Below, piece after piece: positions 1 through 7,295 of a DNA stretch of 46,242 nucleotides. Source of the stretch: Candidatus Mailhella merdavium (lineage in GTDB: Bacteria > Desulfobacterota > Desulfovibrionia > Desulfovibrionales > Desulfovibrionaceae). The stretch covers positions 1-46,242 of the forward strand of contig DWXS01000066.1 of NCBI GenBank assembly GCA_019119045.1. The letters are read 5' to 3'. Made by a program: the position numbers and the translations under genes. Within the stretch, counting starts at the first letter, position 1, and each line of letters begins with the position of its first letter. The notes under the pieces are model-generated. The model was given only the letters and a program-made list of their open reading frames with translations. It ran no database searches and was not told the origin of the DNA.

Positions 1-2
1 AT

Positions 3-1183
<1,181 letters not shown>

Positions 1184-1201
1184 TCAACCGAGCAAAGCCC
1201 G

Positions 1202-1233
1202 AAAAAAGGCGGAAAAGCTTCGCCCTTCCGCCT
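1202..1233 (-). terminator. Rho-independent terminator of the small minus-strand gene
   Basis: Read on the minus strand, an 8-bp stem AGGCGGAA/TTCCGCCT with an 11-base loop is followed directly by a run of T residues (CCTTTTTTC). It lies 22 bases past the stop codon of the 61-residue gene at 1255-1440, the expected place for its terminator. Confidence 0.75.
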
Positions 1234-1254
1234 CACGCTCAAGTTTCCGAAAAA

Positions 1255-1440
1255 TTACTTGCTGCGCCTGCCGTCCTCTTCTTTTGCAACGCCCTTGAAG
1301 GGCTCACCGCCCTTTTTCACGTCTATGAACTGCCCCGTTTCGGTGTCTCGTTTCGTCCAACAGCCCGTCAGAGGATTCTGGATTTGTGTACGATCACATA
1401 CGGAACCTTTTCGATAATCCTCGCCTGTATTTTTTGCCAT
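1255..1440 (-). CDS. Conserved small protein of unknown function (61 aa)
   Basis: A short basic, hydrophilic protein starting MAKNTGEDYRKG and containing the stretch KRDTETGQFIDVK followed by GEPFKGVAKEE. From memory, the pattern NTG-x-YR-x-G ... KRDTETGxFxDVK ... PFKGV recurs in a family of short uncharacterised bacterial proteins; no function is known to me. The frame is open as far as 1653, but the start at 1440 is chosen because AGGAGAGG stands 6 bases upstream and the family begins there. It has its own terminator at 1202-1233. No membrane segment or cysteine cluster is present. It lies between the aldo/keto reductase and the tRNA-Glu remnant, on the host side. Confidence 0.72.
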   Translation of the reverse strand: MAKNTGEDYRKGSVCDRTQIQNPLTGCWTKRDTETGQFIDVKKGGEPFKGVAKEEDGRRSK

Positions 1441-1645
1441 GTAAAGCCTCTCCTGAAAAAAGACACCTTTCTTTGTGGATATGGGAGATAGCCACGAATC
1501 GCACCACGTCAACAGGCCAATGCAGTTTTTCCGTCCGGCTGACCCATCGCCCGACGTATTACAGGATAAAACTTTCTTTGTCCGGCAAGCATTCCTTTTC
1601 CCATCTGCGGGGAACAATGTGGAGCAAATCAGCCCACAACGAAAA

Positions 1646-1669
1646 GCCCTCATGATGACTCATGAGGGC
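1646..1669 (-). terminator. Terminator belonging to the tRNA-Glu locus
   Basis: Minus-strand reading gives a 10-bp perfect stem GCCCTCATGA/TCATGAGGGC with a four-base loop followed by TTTTC. It begins 12 bases after the 3' CCA of the tRNA-Glu fragment, as expected for the native terminator of that tRNA gene. Its position places the original chromosomal flank on the low-coordinate side of the attachment site. Confidence 0.75.
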
Positions 1670-1680
1670 CTGTTTGCTTT

Positions 1681-1724
1681 TGGCGTCCCCAGGGGGATTC
1701 GAACCCCCGTTGACGGCGTGAAAG
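1681..1724 (-). other. 3' fragment of tRNA-Glu: integration site (att) at the end of the ICE
   Basis: On the minus strand the last 44 bases of a tRNA-Glu are present: anticodon loop CTTTCAC (anticodon TTC), T-arm GGGGG-TTCGAAT-CCCCC, acceptor strand TGGGGAC, discriminator G and CCA. The 5' half is absent: no GTCCCCA partner of the acceptor stem occurs upstream, and similarity ends exactly at the start of the anticodon loop, so the anticodon stem cannot form with normal geometry. Tyrosine recombinases of the P4 class commonly cross over in this loop and leave such a 3' duplicate at the distal end of the element. The intact copy should lie beyond the right edge of the window. Confidence 0.8.
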
Positions 1725-1759
1725 CCGTTTTACATGCGCCTACCGCCATTATATTTCAA

Positions 1760-2306
1760 TGAGTTATAGCACATTGAGGGGCATAAAATGTCACCAAAAC
1801 TCTCTGTGCTTGTAACCCGCTTTTGTAACCCATGCTCTCGGCGCGCCGTCCTGTTTTTGCACGCTGAAAGCATCCCTTCTTACACCGTCCTTCCTCTTCC
1901 TGTCTTCTCTCACGGCTCCGTCTTCTCTTCCTGGAGTCGTCTTCTTCGCCCTCTGCTCCCTCAAAAAATCTGCCCTGTTCCCGTGCTGAAAACGCACTGC
2001 TGGAGGCTTCTTCCGCATCTGAAGCGGCCCAGGATTCTGCCGCGTCTCATGTGCGAAGAGGTCTTCTGTTGAAGCCTCTGCCATCCCCCCGGCAAACAGC
2101 ACTCTGCCTGCTCAGGTTCCTCAGATCCCTTCAGACCGATCGGCGATTCCTCAAGCGCCGCTTTGTCAGGGCACCACCAGCAAGCCTTTGCAGGTCATGC
2201 GACAGACGCAGTTCAGCGCAACCTGCCTCAAGGTTTTGAGGATGAAAAAGGCTTCGGAAAAACAAAAAGCCGTCAGGTGGCACCCCAACGGCTTCTTGCA
2301 GAACAT
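1760..2306. other. Gene-poor stretch at the ICE end; no supported gene
   Basis: About 550 bases between the tRNA remnant and the control region of the first backbone gene. Open frames exist on both strands but are short, have no convincing ribosome sites and read as low-complexity Ser/Pro/Leu/Arg. A mildly protein-like reading passes from ENALLEASSASEAAQDSAA in one frame to GHATDAVQRNLPQGFEDEKG in another, which could be a decayed gene. A weak hairpin AAGCCGT/ACGGCTT lies at 2267-2294. Recombinase arm sites are likely in an element end, but none can be identified by eye. Confidence 0.4.
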
Positions 2307-2372
2307 TTGTTCTTTCTCAAAAGAATCTGAAAGAACAATAGCTGAATTATCGTCTGTTGTCAATATTCAGCT
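2307..2372 (+). promoter_or_regulatory. Two inverted repeats upstream of the replication-type gene
   Basis: First repeat: TTGTTCTTTC (2307-2316) with GAAAGAACAA (2329-2338), a perfect 10-bp palindrome with a 12-base spacer. Second: AGCTGAAT (2340-2347) with ATTCAGCT (2365-2372). A possible -35 box TTGTCA (2357-2362) lies inside the second repeat, but no good -10 box at normal spacing follows. They end 40 bases before the start codon at 2412, so they are candidate operators or promoter elements for the backbone operon. Confidence 0.5.
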
Positions 2373-2411
2373 CTGCAAAAGTATCTTTTTCCTTAGCCGG
2401 GAGAAAGACAT

Positions 2412-3530
2412 ATGGAGACATTTGCGCCTAAAGGAAACATTTTTGGTCCTATTCTTCCACAATTTATTTTGGAAAAGCGCATCACACTTGGAGCAAAGGT
2501 CATGTATGCCTTACTATGCAACTATGCTTCTGAAAAAGATCATTGTTGGCCGTCCCATGCCACTCTTGCTTCTCGTCTGTCTTGCAGCATCAGCAGTGTA
2601 AAAAATTATCTTGCTGAACTGGTGCGTGAAAATCTCATTACCATACGAAAGGAGCATTACCGCTCTTCTGTGTATTACCTTATAAGACCTGAACATAATG
2701 ATAGCGCTGACGAGTCAAATTCTGAAAGAAGTGAACGAGTTTTTACCTGCAACAAGTCAAGTTCTGGCTACATAAATAATTTTAACAAACAAAACCAAGA
2801 AAAAAACATCCCCCTTCCCCCCAAAACGACAAAAGAGACTCCGCAGCCTACGGATCTCTCTGCGCCTTCGGCGGGGTGTGGGATTTCTTCTGAACAGGAT
2901 TTTGAAAACGTATGGAATCTCTATCCCAAAAAAGAGGCAAAAGGCTTCGCCCGACTTGCCTGGTTCCGTCTGGCCCGTTGCGGTCAGCTTCCTCCCGTAT
3001 CTGAACTTCACGCCGCTCTTCAGCATTGCATGGCTCAGGAAAGCTGGCACCGGGAACAGGGACGATTTATCCCCCAGCTTGGAAACTGGCTTCGCGGGCA
3101 GCGATGGCTTGATGCCCTTTCTTCCGGTTCTCCTTCGGGACGGCGTCCTGATCCCGGCGTGCAAAAGGCCATGCAGGAAAGAGAGGAACAAGAAAAACGC
3201 ATCCTGGAACGGCAGAAAGCGGAAAAAGAAAGACTGCGTCCTCTCTTCCGGGCTTTTGCGGAAAAATTTGATGCTCCCTTCAACGAGGCCATGGCTTTCG
3301 GCATCTGGCTGCATTTGCACTCCATTCACAGCGCTCCCGCTGCCGAAGATGTTCCTGCGGACAACACCAGGAGCATTGTAGCCTTTCTTCTTGAGTACCG
3401 TCGGAAAGTACAGGAACGACGATATACACCCACCGCTGCCAAAGTGCAGACGCCGATTTCCTATTTTCACCGCCCGGAACTGCTGTTCGGCAGAAATTCC
3501 GAATCCCCAGTCATACCGACATACGCATAA
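2412..3530 (+). CDS. Helix-turn-helix replication-initiator-type protein
   Basis: A 372-residue cytoplasmic protein. Residues about 15-95 form a winged helix-turn-helix of the type found in plasmid replication and primosome proteins (ALLCNYASEKDHCWPSHATLA then SVKNYLAELVRENLITI). A Ser/Asn/Pro-rich linker follows. The middle part (about 155-240) has the pattern FENVWNLYPKKEAKGFARLAW ... RFIPQLGNWLRGQRWLD known from phage and plasmid replication-organiser proteins. Residues about 250-280 are a charged coiled coil. GGGAGA precedes the start. It is the first gene of the backbone, ten bases before dotH, so it may act in plasmid-like replication of the excised element or as its regulator. Which of these cannot be decided from sequence. 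Confidence 0.7.
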   Translation: METFAPKGNIFGPILPQFILEKRITLGAKVMYALLCNYASEKDHCWPSHATLASRLSCSISSVKNYLAELVRENLITIRKEHYRSSVYYLIRPEHNDSADESNSERSERVFTCNKSSSGYINNFNKQNQEKNIPLPPKTTKETPQPTDLSAPSAGCGISSEQDFENVWNLYPKKEAKGFARLAWFRLARCGQLPPVSELHAALQHCMAQESWHREQGRFIPQLGNWLRGQRWLDALSSGSPSGRRPDPGVQKAMQEREEQEKRILERQKAEKERLRPLFRAFAEKFDAPFNEAMAFGIWLHLHSIHSAPAAEDVPADNTRSIVAFLLEYRRKVQERRYTPTAAKVQTPISYFHRPELLFGRNSESPVIPTYA

Positions 3531-3539
3531 GGAGCTACC

Positions 3540-4535
3540 GTGAATCAACTGATTTCTTTAGGAATACTGGCTCTGCTTTCGCTGCCGTGGGACGCCCAGG
3601 CAGAGACTTCCGCCGCATCTCGGACGCCTCTTTCCCCCGCAACAATGGCGACCGTTCACGGGCAATCCGCCGACTCGGCCTCCTTGTCCGAAGAATCGAC
3701 ACAGAAAACGACCGCGCCCTCAGGTTCGGACCTGAAAAAGGCCCAGGAAGCGCAGGCGCTTTTTGAGGAAAGTCTGCGGCAGATGATGCCGCTGGATAAG
3801 GAGCACATACAGGAATACCGGAAACGGTCGGATCAGCGTGAACGAGCGCTTTTGCCCGTTTCCCCCGACCTGCGGACTCGAACGGTGCGCGTCACGCTGG
3901 AACCCGGTCGTGCGCCGGTCAAGGTATTTACCACGGCCAACATCGCCACATCGCTGGTTTTTCATGACTCCACAGGTCAGCCGTGGCCCATTACTTCCGT
4001 GACCAACGGAGGACCTTCCTCGTTTCAGGTTCTCCGCCCGGAACTGCCGGAAGGCAATCTGCTCAATGTCATGCCCATACAGGGCTATGCCACGTCAACC
4101 CTCGTGGTCACTCTGGAAAATCGGGACATCCCGCTGGTCATCAGGCTTGAATCGGATTCTGTCCGCGCTCCTGAACGCAAAGCCGACGCGCTGGTTCTGA
4201 TTCAGCTTGCCCACCATGGTCCGAAGGCTGCGATTCCCCTGACCAGCACCATCAAGGAAACCGCCAGCTCCGCCATGCTGTCCTTTCTTGACCGCGTCCC
4301 CCCGGATGATGCCGTGCGTCTTCGCTCCGAACCGGATTCGGATGCCGTGATGGCCTGGAAATACAACGGAAAACACTACGTCAGAACCACGCACAGCCTG
4401 ATGTGGCCGGCATGGACTGCCGTCGTCAACGGGGCAGGCTCCACCAAATGTTACGAGCTGCCCGTCACGACAAGAATCATGCTTTCCCGTGAAGGAAGCG
4501 TGCAGACCATCCTTCTGAAAAATACTCTCAAATAA
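3540..4535 (+). CDS. dotH: Dot/Icm core protein DotH/IcmK (TraN of IncI)
   Basis: A 331-residue secreted component of the outer-membrane core complex of the type IVB secretion machine. An N-terminal signal peptide is visible (MNQLISLGILALLSLPWDAQA, cleaved after AQA). After a Ser/Thr-rich linker comes the family signature: LRQMMPLDKEHIQEYRKR, RTVRVTLEPGRAPVKVF, TSLVFHDSTGQPWPI and NLLNVMPIQGYATSTLVV, which in DotH/IcmK surrounds the beta-rich ring-forming domain. Length is close to Legionella IcmK (about 360). An AAGGAG site stands before the start. It is followed by dotG after nine bases, the same order (K-E) as in Legionella and IncI plasmids. The call rests on recognisable motifs and neighbours. 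Confidence 0.88.
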   Translation: MNQLISLGILALLSLPWDAQAETSAASRTPLSPATMATVHGQSADSASLSEESTQKTTAPSGSDLKKAQEAQALFEESLRQMMPLDKEHIQEYRKRSDQRERALLPVSPDLRTRTVRVTLEPGRAPVKVFTTANIATSLVFHDSTGQPWPITSVTNGGPSSFQVLRPELPEGNLLNVMPIQGYATSTLVVTLENRDIPLVIRLESDSVRAPERKADALVLIQLAHHGPKAAIPLTSTIKETASSAMLSFLDRVPPDDAVRLRSEPDSDAVMAWKYNGKHYVRTTHSLMWPAWTAVVNGAGSTKCYELPVTTRIMLSREGSVQTILLKNTLK

Positions 4536-4544
4536 GGCGGACAC

Positions 4545-5651
4545 ATGGCTATCACCAGCACGGAAAAAAAGCGACGATTCATACTCTTCAGCCTTCTGGG
4601 GCTGGCTGCCGCCGTTGTCATTGTTCTTGCCTCGTTTCTGCTGTTCACGCCGGAAAAACCGTCCGGCACCTCAAAAATGGCATCGGCAAGAACGGAAGCC
4701 GTAAGCGGGCAGGCGGGCGGCGTCGGCTCTGAGGAATACAACCAGAAGTTGAAGGAACACGACGCGCAACAGGCCAACGCGGCGCTTCAAAGCGGTGCGA
4801 GTTTCATTCCTACGCCGATAGGAGAAAAAAAGTCCGTTGTCATTAAGAAGCAGGATACCCCTCCGTCGCCTCCGCCGGTTGCTCAGGTACGCACCGTGCC
4901 TGTTCAGACGCCGCGCACGGACAACGCCATGCTCAAAAGGATGATGGATGACCTGGCCGAACTGGACACCAGGCTGGCCAGCGCTTCCGTGGGTCAGGGA
5001 CAAATCGCCTATGTCCGGGAGTTCCAGGATGAGACCGACCAGCAGGACTCCGAAAAGAAGCCAGCCTCCGGGACGCCGTCGGTCGCTGCATCCTCCAGAC
5101 CTGCGGTGAAACCGGGCGACCTGTTGTACGCCATCATAGATGTGGGAGTGAACTCCGATGTTCCGTCCGCCGTGCTGGCGACCGTCACCTCAGGCACATA
5201 CAGAAATGCCCGCCTCACAGGCTCTTTCCAGCGCCATGACGAACGCCTTGTGCTGGCCTTCAATCGGATCATTCTGCCCTCCGGCGAAACCATCCAGGTG
5301 GAATCCTATGCCGTTGATCCCACCACCTCGGAAGCCTCGGTCGCCAGTTCCGTGGACACTCATTTCTTCAGCCGATGGGGCGGTCTGGTCGCCTCGGCGT
5401 TTCTGGAAGGACTGGGTACGGCCAAACGCTACAGCGGTGCCCAGAGTACCATCTACGGCTACGGCAACGACGTAACCGACCAGATGGTCTGGAACACCTA
5501 CAGCGTCAGCGATCAGGCATGGATTGCCGCCGGAAAGGTCGGCGAGAAGGCCGGAAAAATCTTTGAAAGAAACTTCGACCGACCGCCCACCGTCAGGCTC
5601 GAAAGCGGCACTCCCGTGGGCGTTCTGGTCATGAACGTCAAGGACAGGTGA
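4545..5651 (+). CDS. dotG: Dot/Icm core protein DotG/IcmE (VirB10-like, TraO of IncI)
   Basis: A 368-residue inner-membrane-anchored protein that links inner and outer membrane parts of the translocon. It has a short cytoplasmic N-terminus (TEKKRRFI), one transmembrane helix at about 13-35 (LFSLLGLAAAVVIVLASFLL), a proline-rich periplasmic linker and a C-terminal VirB10/TrbI-like domain from about 185 (KPGDLLYAIIDVGVNSDVPS, ARLTGSFQRHDERLVLAFN, IILPSGETIQVESYAVD, then FFSRWGGLVASAFLEGLG). It lacks the long pentapeptide-like repeat of Legionella DotG, as conjugative IncI-type versions do, and is therefore much shorter than the 1048-residue pathogen protein. It sits between dotH and the dotE-like gene, with 4 bases to the next start. 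Confidence 0.88.
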   Translation: MAITSTEKKRRFILFSLLGLAAAVVIVLASFLLFTPEKPSGTSKMASARTEAVSGQAGGVGSEEYNQKLKEHDAQQANAALQSGASFIPTPIGEKKSVVIKKQDTPPSPPPVAQVRTVPVQTPRTDNAMLKRMMDDLAELDTRLASASVGQGQIAYVREFQDETDQQDSEKKPASGTPSVAASSRPAVKPGDLLYAIIDVGVNSDVPSAVLATVTSGTYRNARLTGSFQRHDERLVLAFNRIILPSGETIQVESYAVDPTTSEASVASSVDTHFFSRWGGLVASAFLEGLGTAKRYSGAQSTIYGYGNDVTDQMVWNTYSVSDQAWIAAGKVGEKAGKIFERNFDRPPTVRLESGTPVGVLVMNVKDR

Positions 5652-5655
5652 CGCC

Positions 5656-6162
5656 ATGGAAAATTACGTTGCCAACGTCATTCCGCATTTGCAGCAATGG
5701 TGGCCCGTCATCATCCGGCTTGCCTATCTCATCGGCATTGTCTTTGCCGTTGTCTCCCTTGTTCAGGCCGTCAGCCGGAAACAACGCTTCAACCGCTCCA
5801 CGGCGGTCTGGAGCTTCATCTGTGCCGTTCTGCTGCTGAATCTTCCCGCGCTCATGGATTCTCTGTCCATGACTGTTTTCAACCAAAGCTCGGAACAGGC
5901 CCTGAGCTACAGCCCGCCTTCGTCCCCCGGTTCCATCTACATCCAGTTCGCCGTGTACGCCATTGCCTCCATCGGCGTCATCGGCATTGCGCGGGGGCTG
6001 TGTCTCATACGCGACACGCCGAATCAGAACATGAATTTCAGCCGGGGCCTTGTCCATCTGTTCGGAGGCATTCTCGCGGTCAACCTTGTCACTTTCCTGC
6101 GCGGCCTGGGGGCCACGGTAGGCGGTGACGTGCAAACATACATCGCCAACATCATTGGCTGA
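5656..6162 (+). CDS. Dot/Icm inner-membrane protein, DotE/IcmC-like (TraQ position)
   Basis: A 168-residue integral membrane protein with four predicted transmembrane helices at about 16-38 (LAYLIGIVFAVVSLV), 51-70, 95-113 (FAVYAIASIGVIGIARG) and 130-150. It starts four bases after dotG and is followed by the icmD-like gene, matching the E-C-D (TraO-Q-R) order of Dot/Icm and IncI systems, so the identification rests largely on topology, size and synteny. The family is small and divergent, with no catalytic residue; the protein is thought to form part of the inner-membrane platform. IcmC and IcmD are distantly related to each other, so the two neighbouring assignments could in principle be exchanged. 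Confidence 0.65.
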   Translation: MENYVANVIPHLQQWWPVIIRLAYLIGIVFAVVSLVQAVSRKQRFNRSTAVWSFICAVLLLNLPALMDSLSMTVFNQSSEQALSYSPPSSPGSIYIQFAVYAIASIGVIGIARGLCLIRDTPNQNMNFSRGLVHLFGGILAVNLVTFLRGLGATVGGDVQTYIANIIG

Positions 6163-6176
6163 GTACGGAGGACTCT

Positions 6177-6566
6177 ATGAACTTCATCAATCATCAGCTC
6201 TCCATTTCCCCGCTGCGCTGGACTGCCGCCGTTATCGGTGTCGCCGCCGTATGGCTCCTCATGCCTGAGATTGTCCAGGCTGCCGTCACCTTCGGAGAAA
6301 TCGGCGAAAATGTGGCGGAAAACGCCAAAGGCGTCGCCAAGGGCGTCACCCTTGCCGGATACGCCTCCGGTGCAGGCATGGGCGTCTGGGGTTGCGTGGA
6401 CATGTACAAGGCCACAAAGCGCCAGGGCGAATCGACCTATCCCGGCGGCCTTATCAAGATTCTGGTCGGAGCCGTGCTGCTCGGTCTGGGAGAAACCCTC
6501 GGTTCCGGCTCGGCCACGCTTTTCGGAGCCGATCAGACCTCCGGCATGAGTGATCTCGGCCTGTAA
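6177..6566 (+). CDS. icmD: Dot/Icm protein IcmD/DotP-like (TraR)
   Basis: A 129-residue small membrane protein. A signal-like hydrophobic segment lies at about 15-36 (WTAAVIGVAAVWLLMPEIVQA), a Gly/Ala-rich segment at about 55-75 (GVTLAGYASGAGMGVWGCVDMY) and another at about 90-106 (LIKILVGAVLLGLGETL). Legionella IcmD (132 aa) has the same size, an N-terminal signal segment and two glycine-rich helices. GGAG lies upstream of the start. It is the third gene of the dotH-dotG-dotE-icmD string and is followed after 18 bases by dotI. The function is structural, part of the inner-membrane assembly; its exact role is not known. Confidence 0.7.
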   Translation: MNFINHQLSISPLRWTAAVIGVAAVWLLMPEIVQAAVTFGEIGENVAENAKGVAKGVTLAGYASGAGMGVWGCVDMYKATKRQGESTYPGGLIKILVGAVLLGLGETLGSGSATLFGADQTSGMSDLGL

Positions 6567-6584
6567 CCTCAAAGGAGACGAGGC

Positions 6585-7295
6585 ATGAGCATGTTCAAAA
6601 AAAAGGAAACATCTTCCCTGCCGGAAGCTCCGGGGCAGGCTCTGAGCATGGAACCTCATGCCTCGTCTCCGGCCCCGGACGCGTCTGCCGTTATCGGAGG
6701 TCTCGGCTGGTACAGAACCCAGTTTCATCGCGCCATGAAACTGGCGCTGGGACTGAGCCTGGCGCTGATGGTCAGCCTGGCCGTCATTGCGCTGCTTCTG
6801 CTGAATCAGCCGAAACCCCGATATTTCGCCGCCACGCCTGATTTGCGCCTCGCGCCTCTGGTTCCTCTCGACCAGCCGCTGCTTACCCAGAGCGGGCTGC
6901 TGACGTGGGTGTCGGACACCATTACCGGGGCCATGTCGCTCAACTTTCTGGAGTGGCGCGAAAAACTCGAAGCCGTCAGACCGAATTTCGACGACGACAC
7001 GTTCAAATCCTTCCTTTCCTCTCTGGAAAGTTCCGGGATTCTGAACATGATTCAGGAAAAACGGCTTTCCGCCTCATCCGTTGCCACCGGTGCCCCGGTC
7101 ATCATCGCCTCCGGGCTGGTCAGCGGGAAGGCCACATGGCGCATCGAGTTTCCCCTGATCGTTTCCTACGAATCAAGCCAGGGGGTGGAAAGCACCCAGC
7201 GTCTTATCGCCACTGTTCTTGTCTGCCGTGCCTCCACGGCCACCACCCCGCGCGGGGTGGTGATTCAACAGGTCGTTCTGAAGAGGGAATCCTGA
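6585..7295 (+). CDS. dotI: Dot/Icm inner-membrane protein DotI/IcmL (TraM of IncI)
   Basis: A 236-residue bitopic protein with a short cytoplasmic N-terminus rich in Pro/Ala, one transmembrane helix at about 46-69 (MKLALGLSLALMVSLAVIALLLL) and a periplasmic domain related to VirB8. Typical family positions are PKPRYFAATPDLRL, PLDQPLLTQSGLLTWVSD and the region WRIEFPLIVSYESS with RLIATVLV near the end. DotI forms an inner-membrane ring with DotJ in Legionella; no separate dotJ was found here, as in conjugative systems where one IcmL-type protein may do both jobs. Its stop codon overlaps the start of dotO (TGATG). AAAGGAGACG precedes the start. Confidence 0.85.
   Translation: MSMFKKKETSSLPEAPGQALSMEPHASSPAPDASAVIGGLGWYRTQFHRAMKLALGLSLALMVSLAVIALLLLNQPKPRYFAATPDLRLAPLVPLDQPLLTQSGLLTWVSDTITGAMSLNFLEWREKLEAVRPNFDDDTFKSFLSSLESSGILNMIQEKRLSASSVATGAPVIIASGLVSGKATWRIEFPLIVSYESSQGVESTQRLIATVLVCRASTATTPRGVVIQQVVLKRES

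Noticed and set aside
1298-1317. Hairpin AAGGGC/GCCCTT followed by T residues as a plus-strand terminator
   Set aside because: It lies inside the conserved 61-residue minus-strand gene and is better explained by its codons.
1681-1757. Reading the tRNA fragment as tRNA-Sec or another complete tRNA with anticodon TCA
   Set aside because: That requires a shifted loop and no acceptor partner exists upstream; the CTTTCAC loop, T-arm and acceptor strand match tRNA-Glu instead.
2188-2601. 137-residue frame before and across the start of the helix-turn-helix gene
   Set aside because: Overlaps a better-supported gene and the inverted repeats, lacks a clear ribosome site, and ends in improbable hydrophobic sequence.
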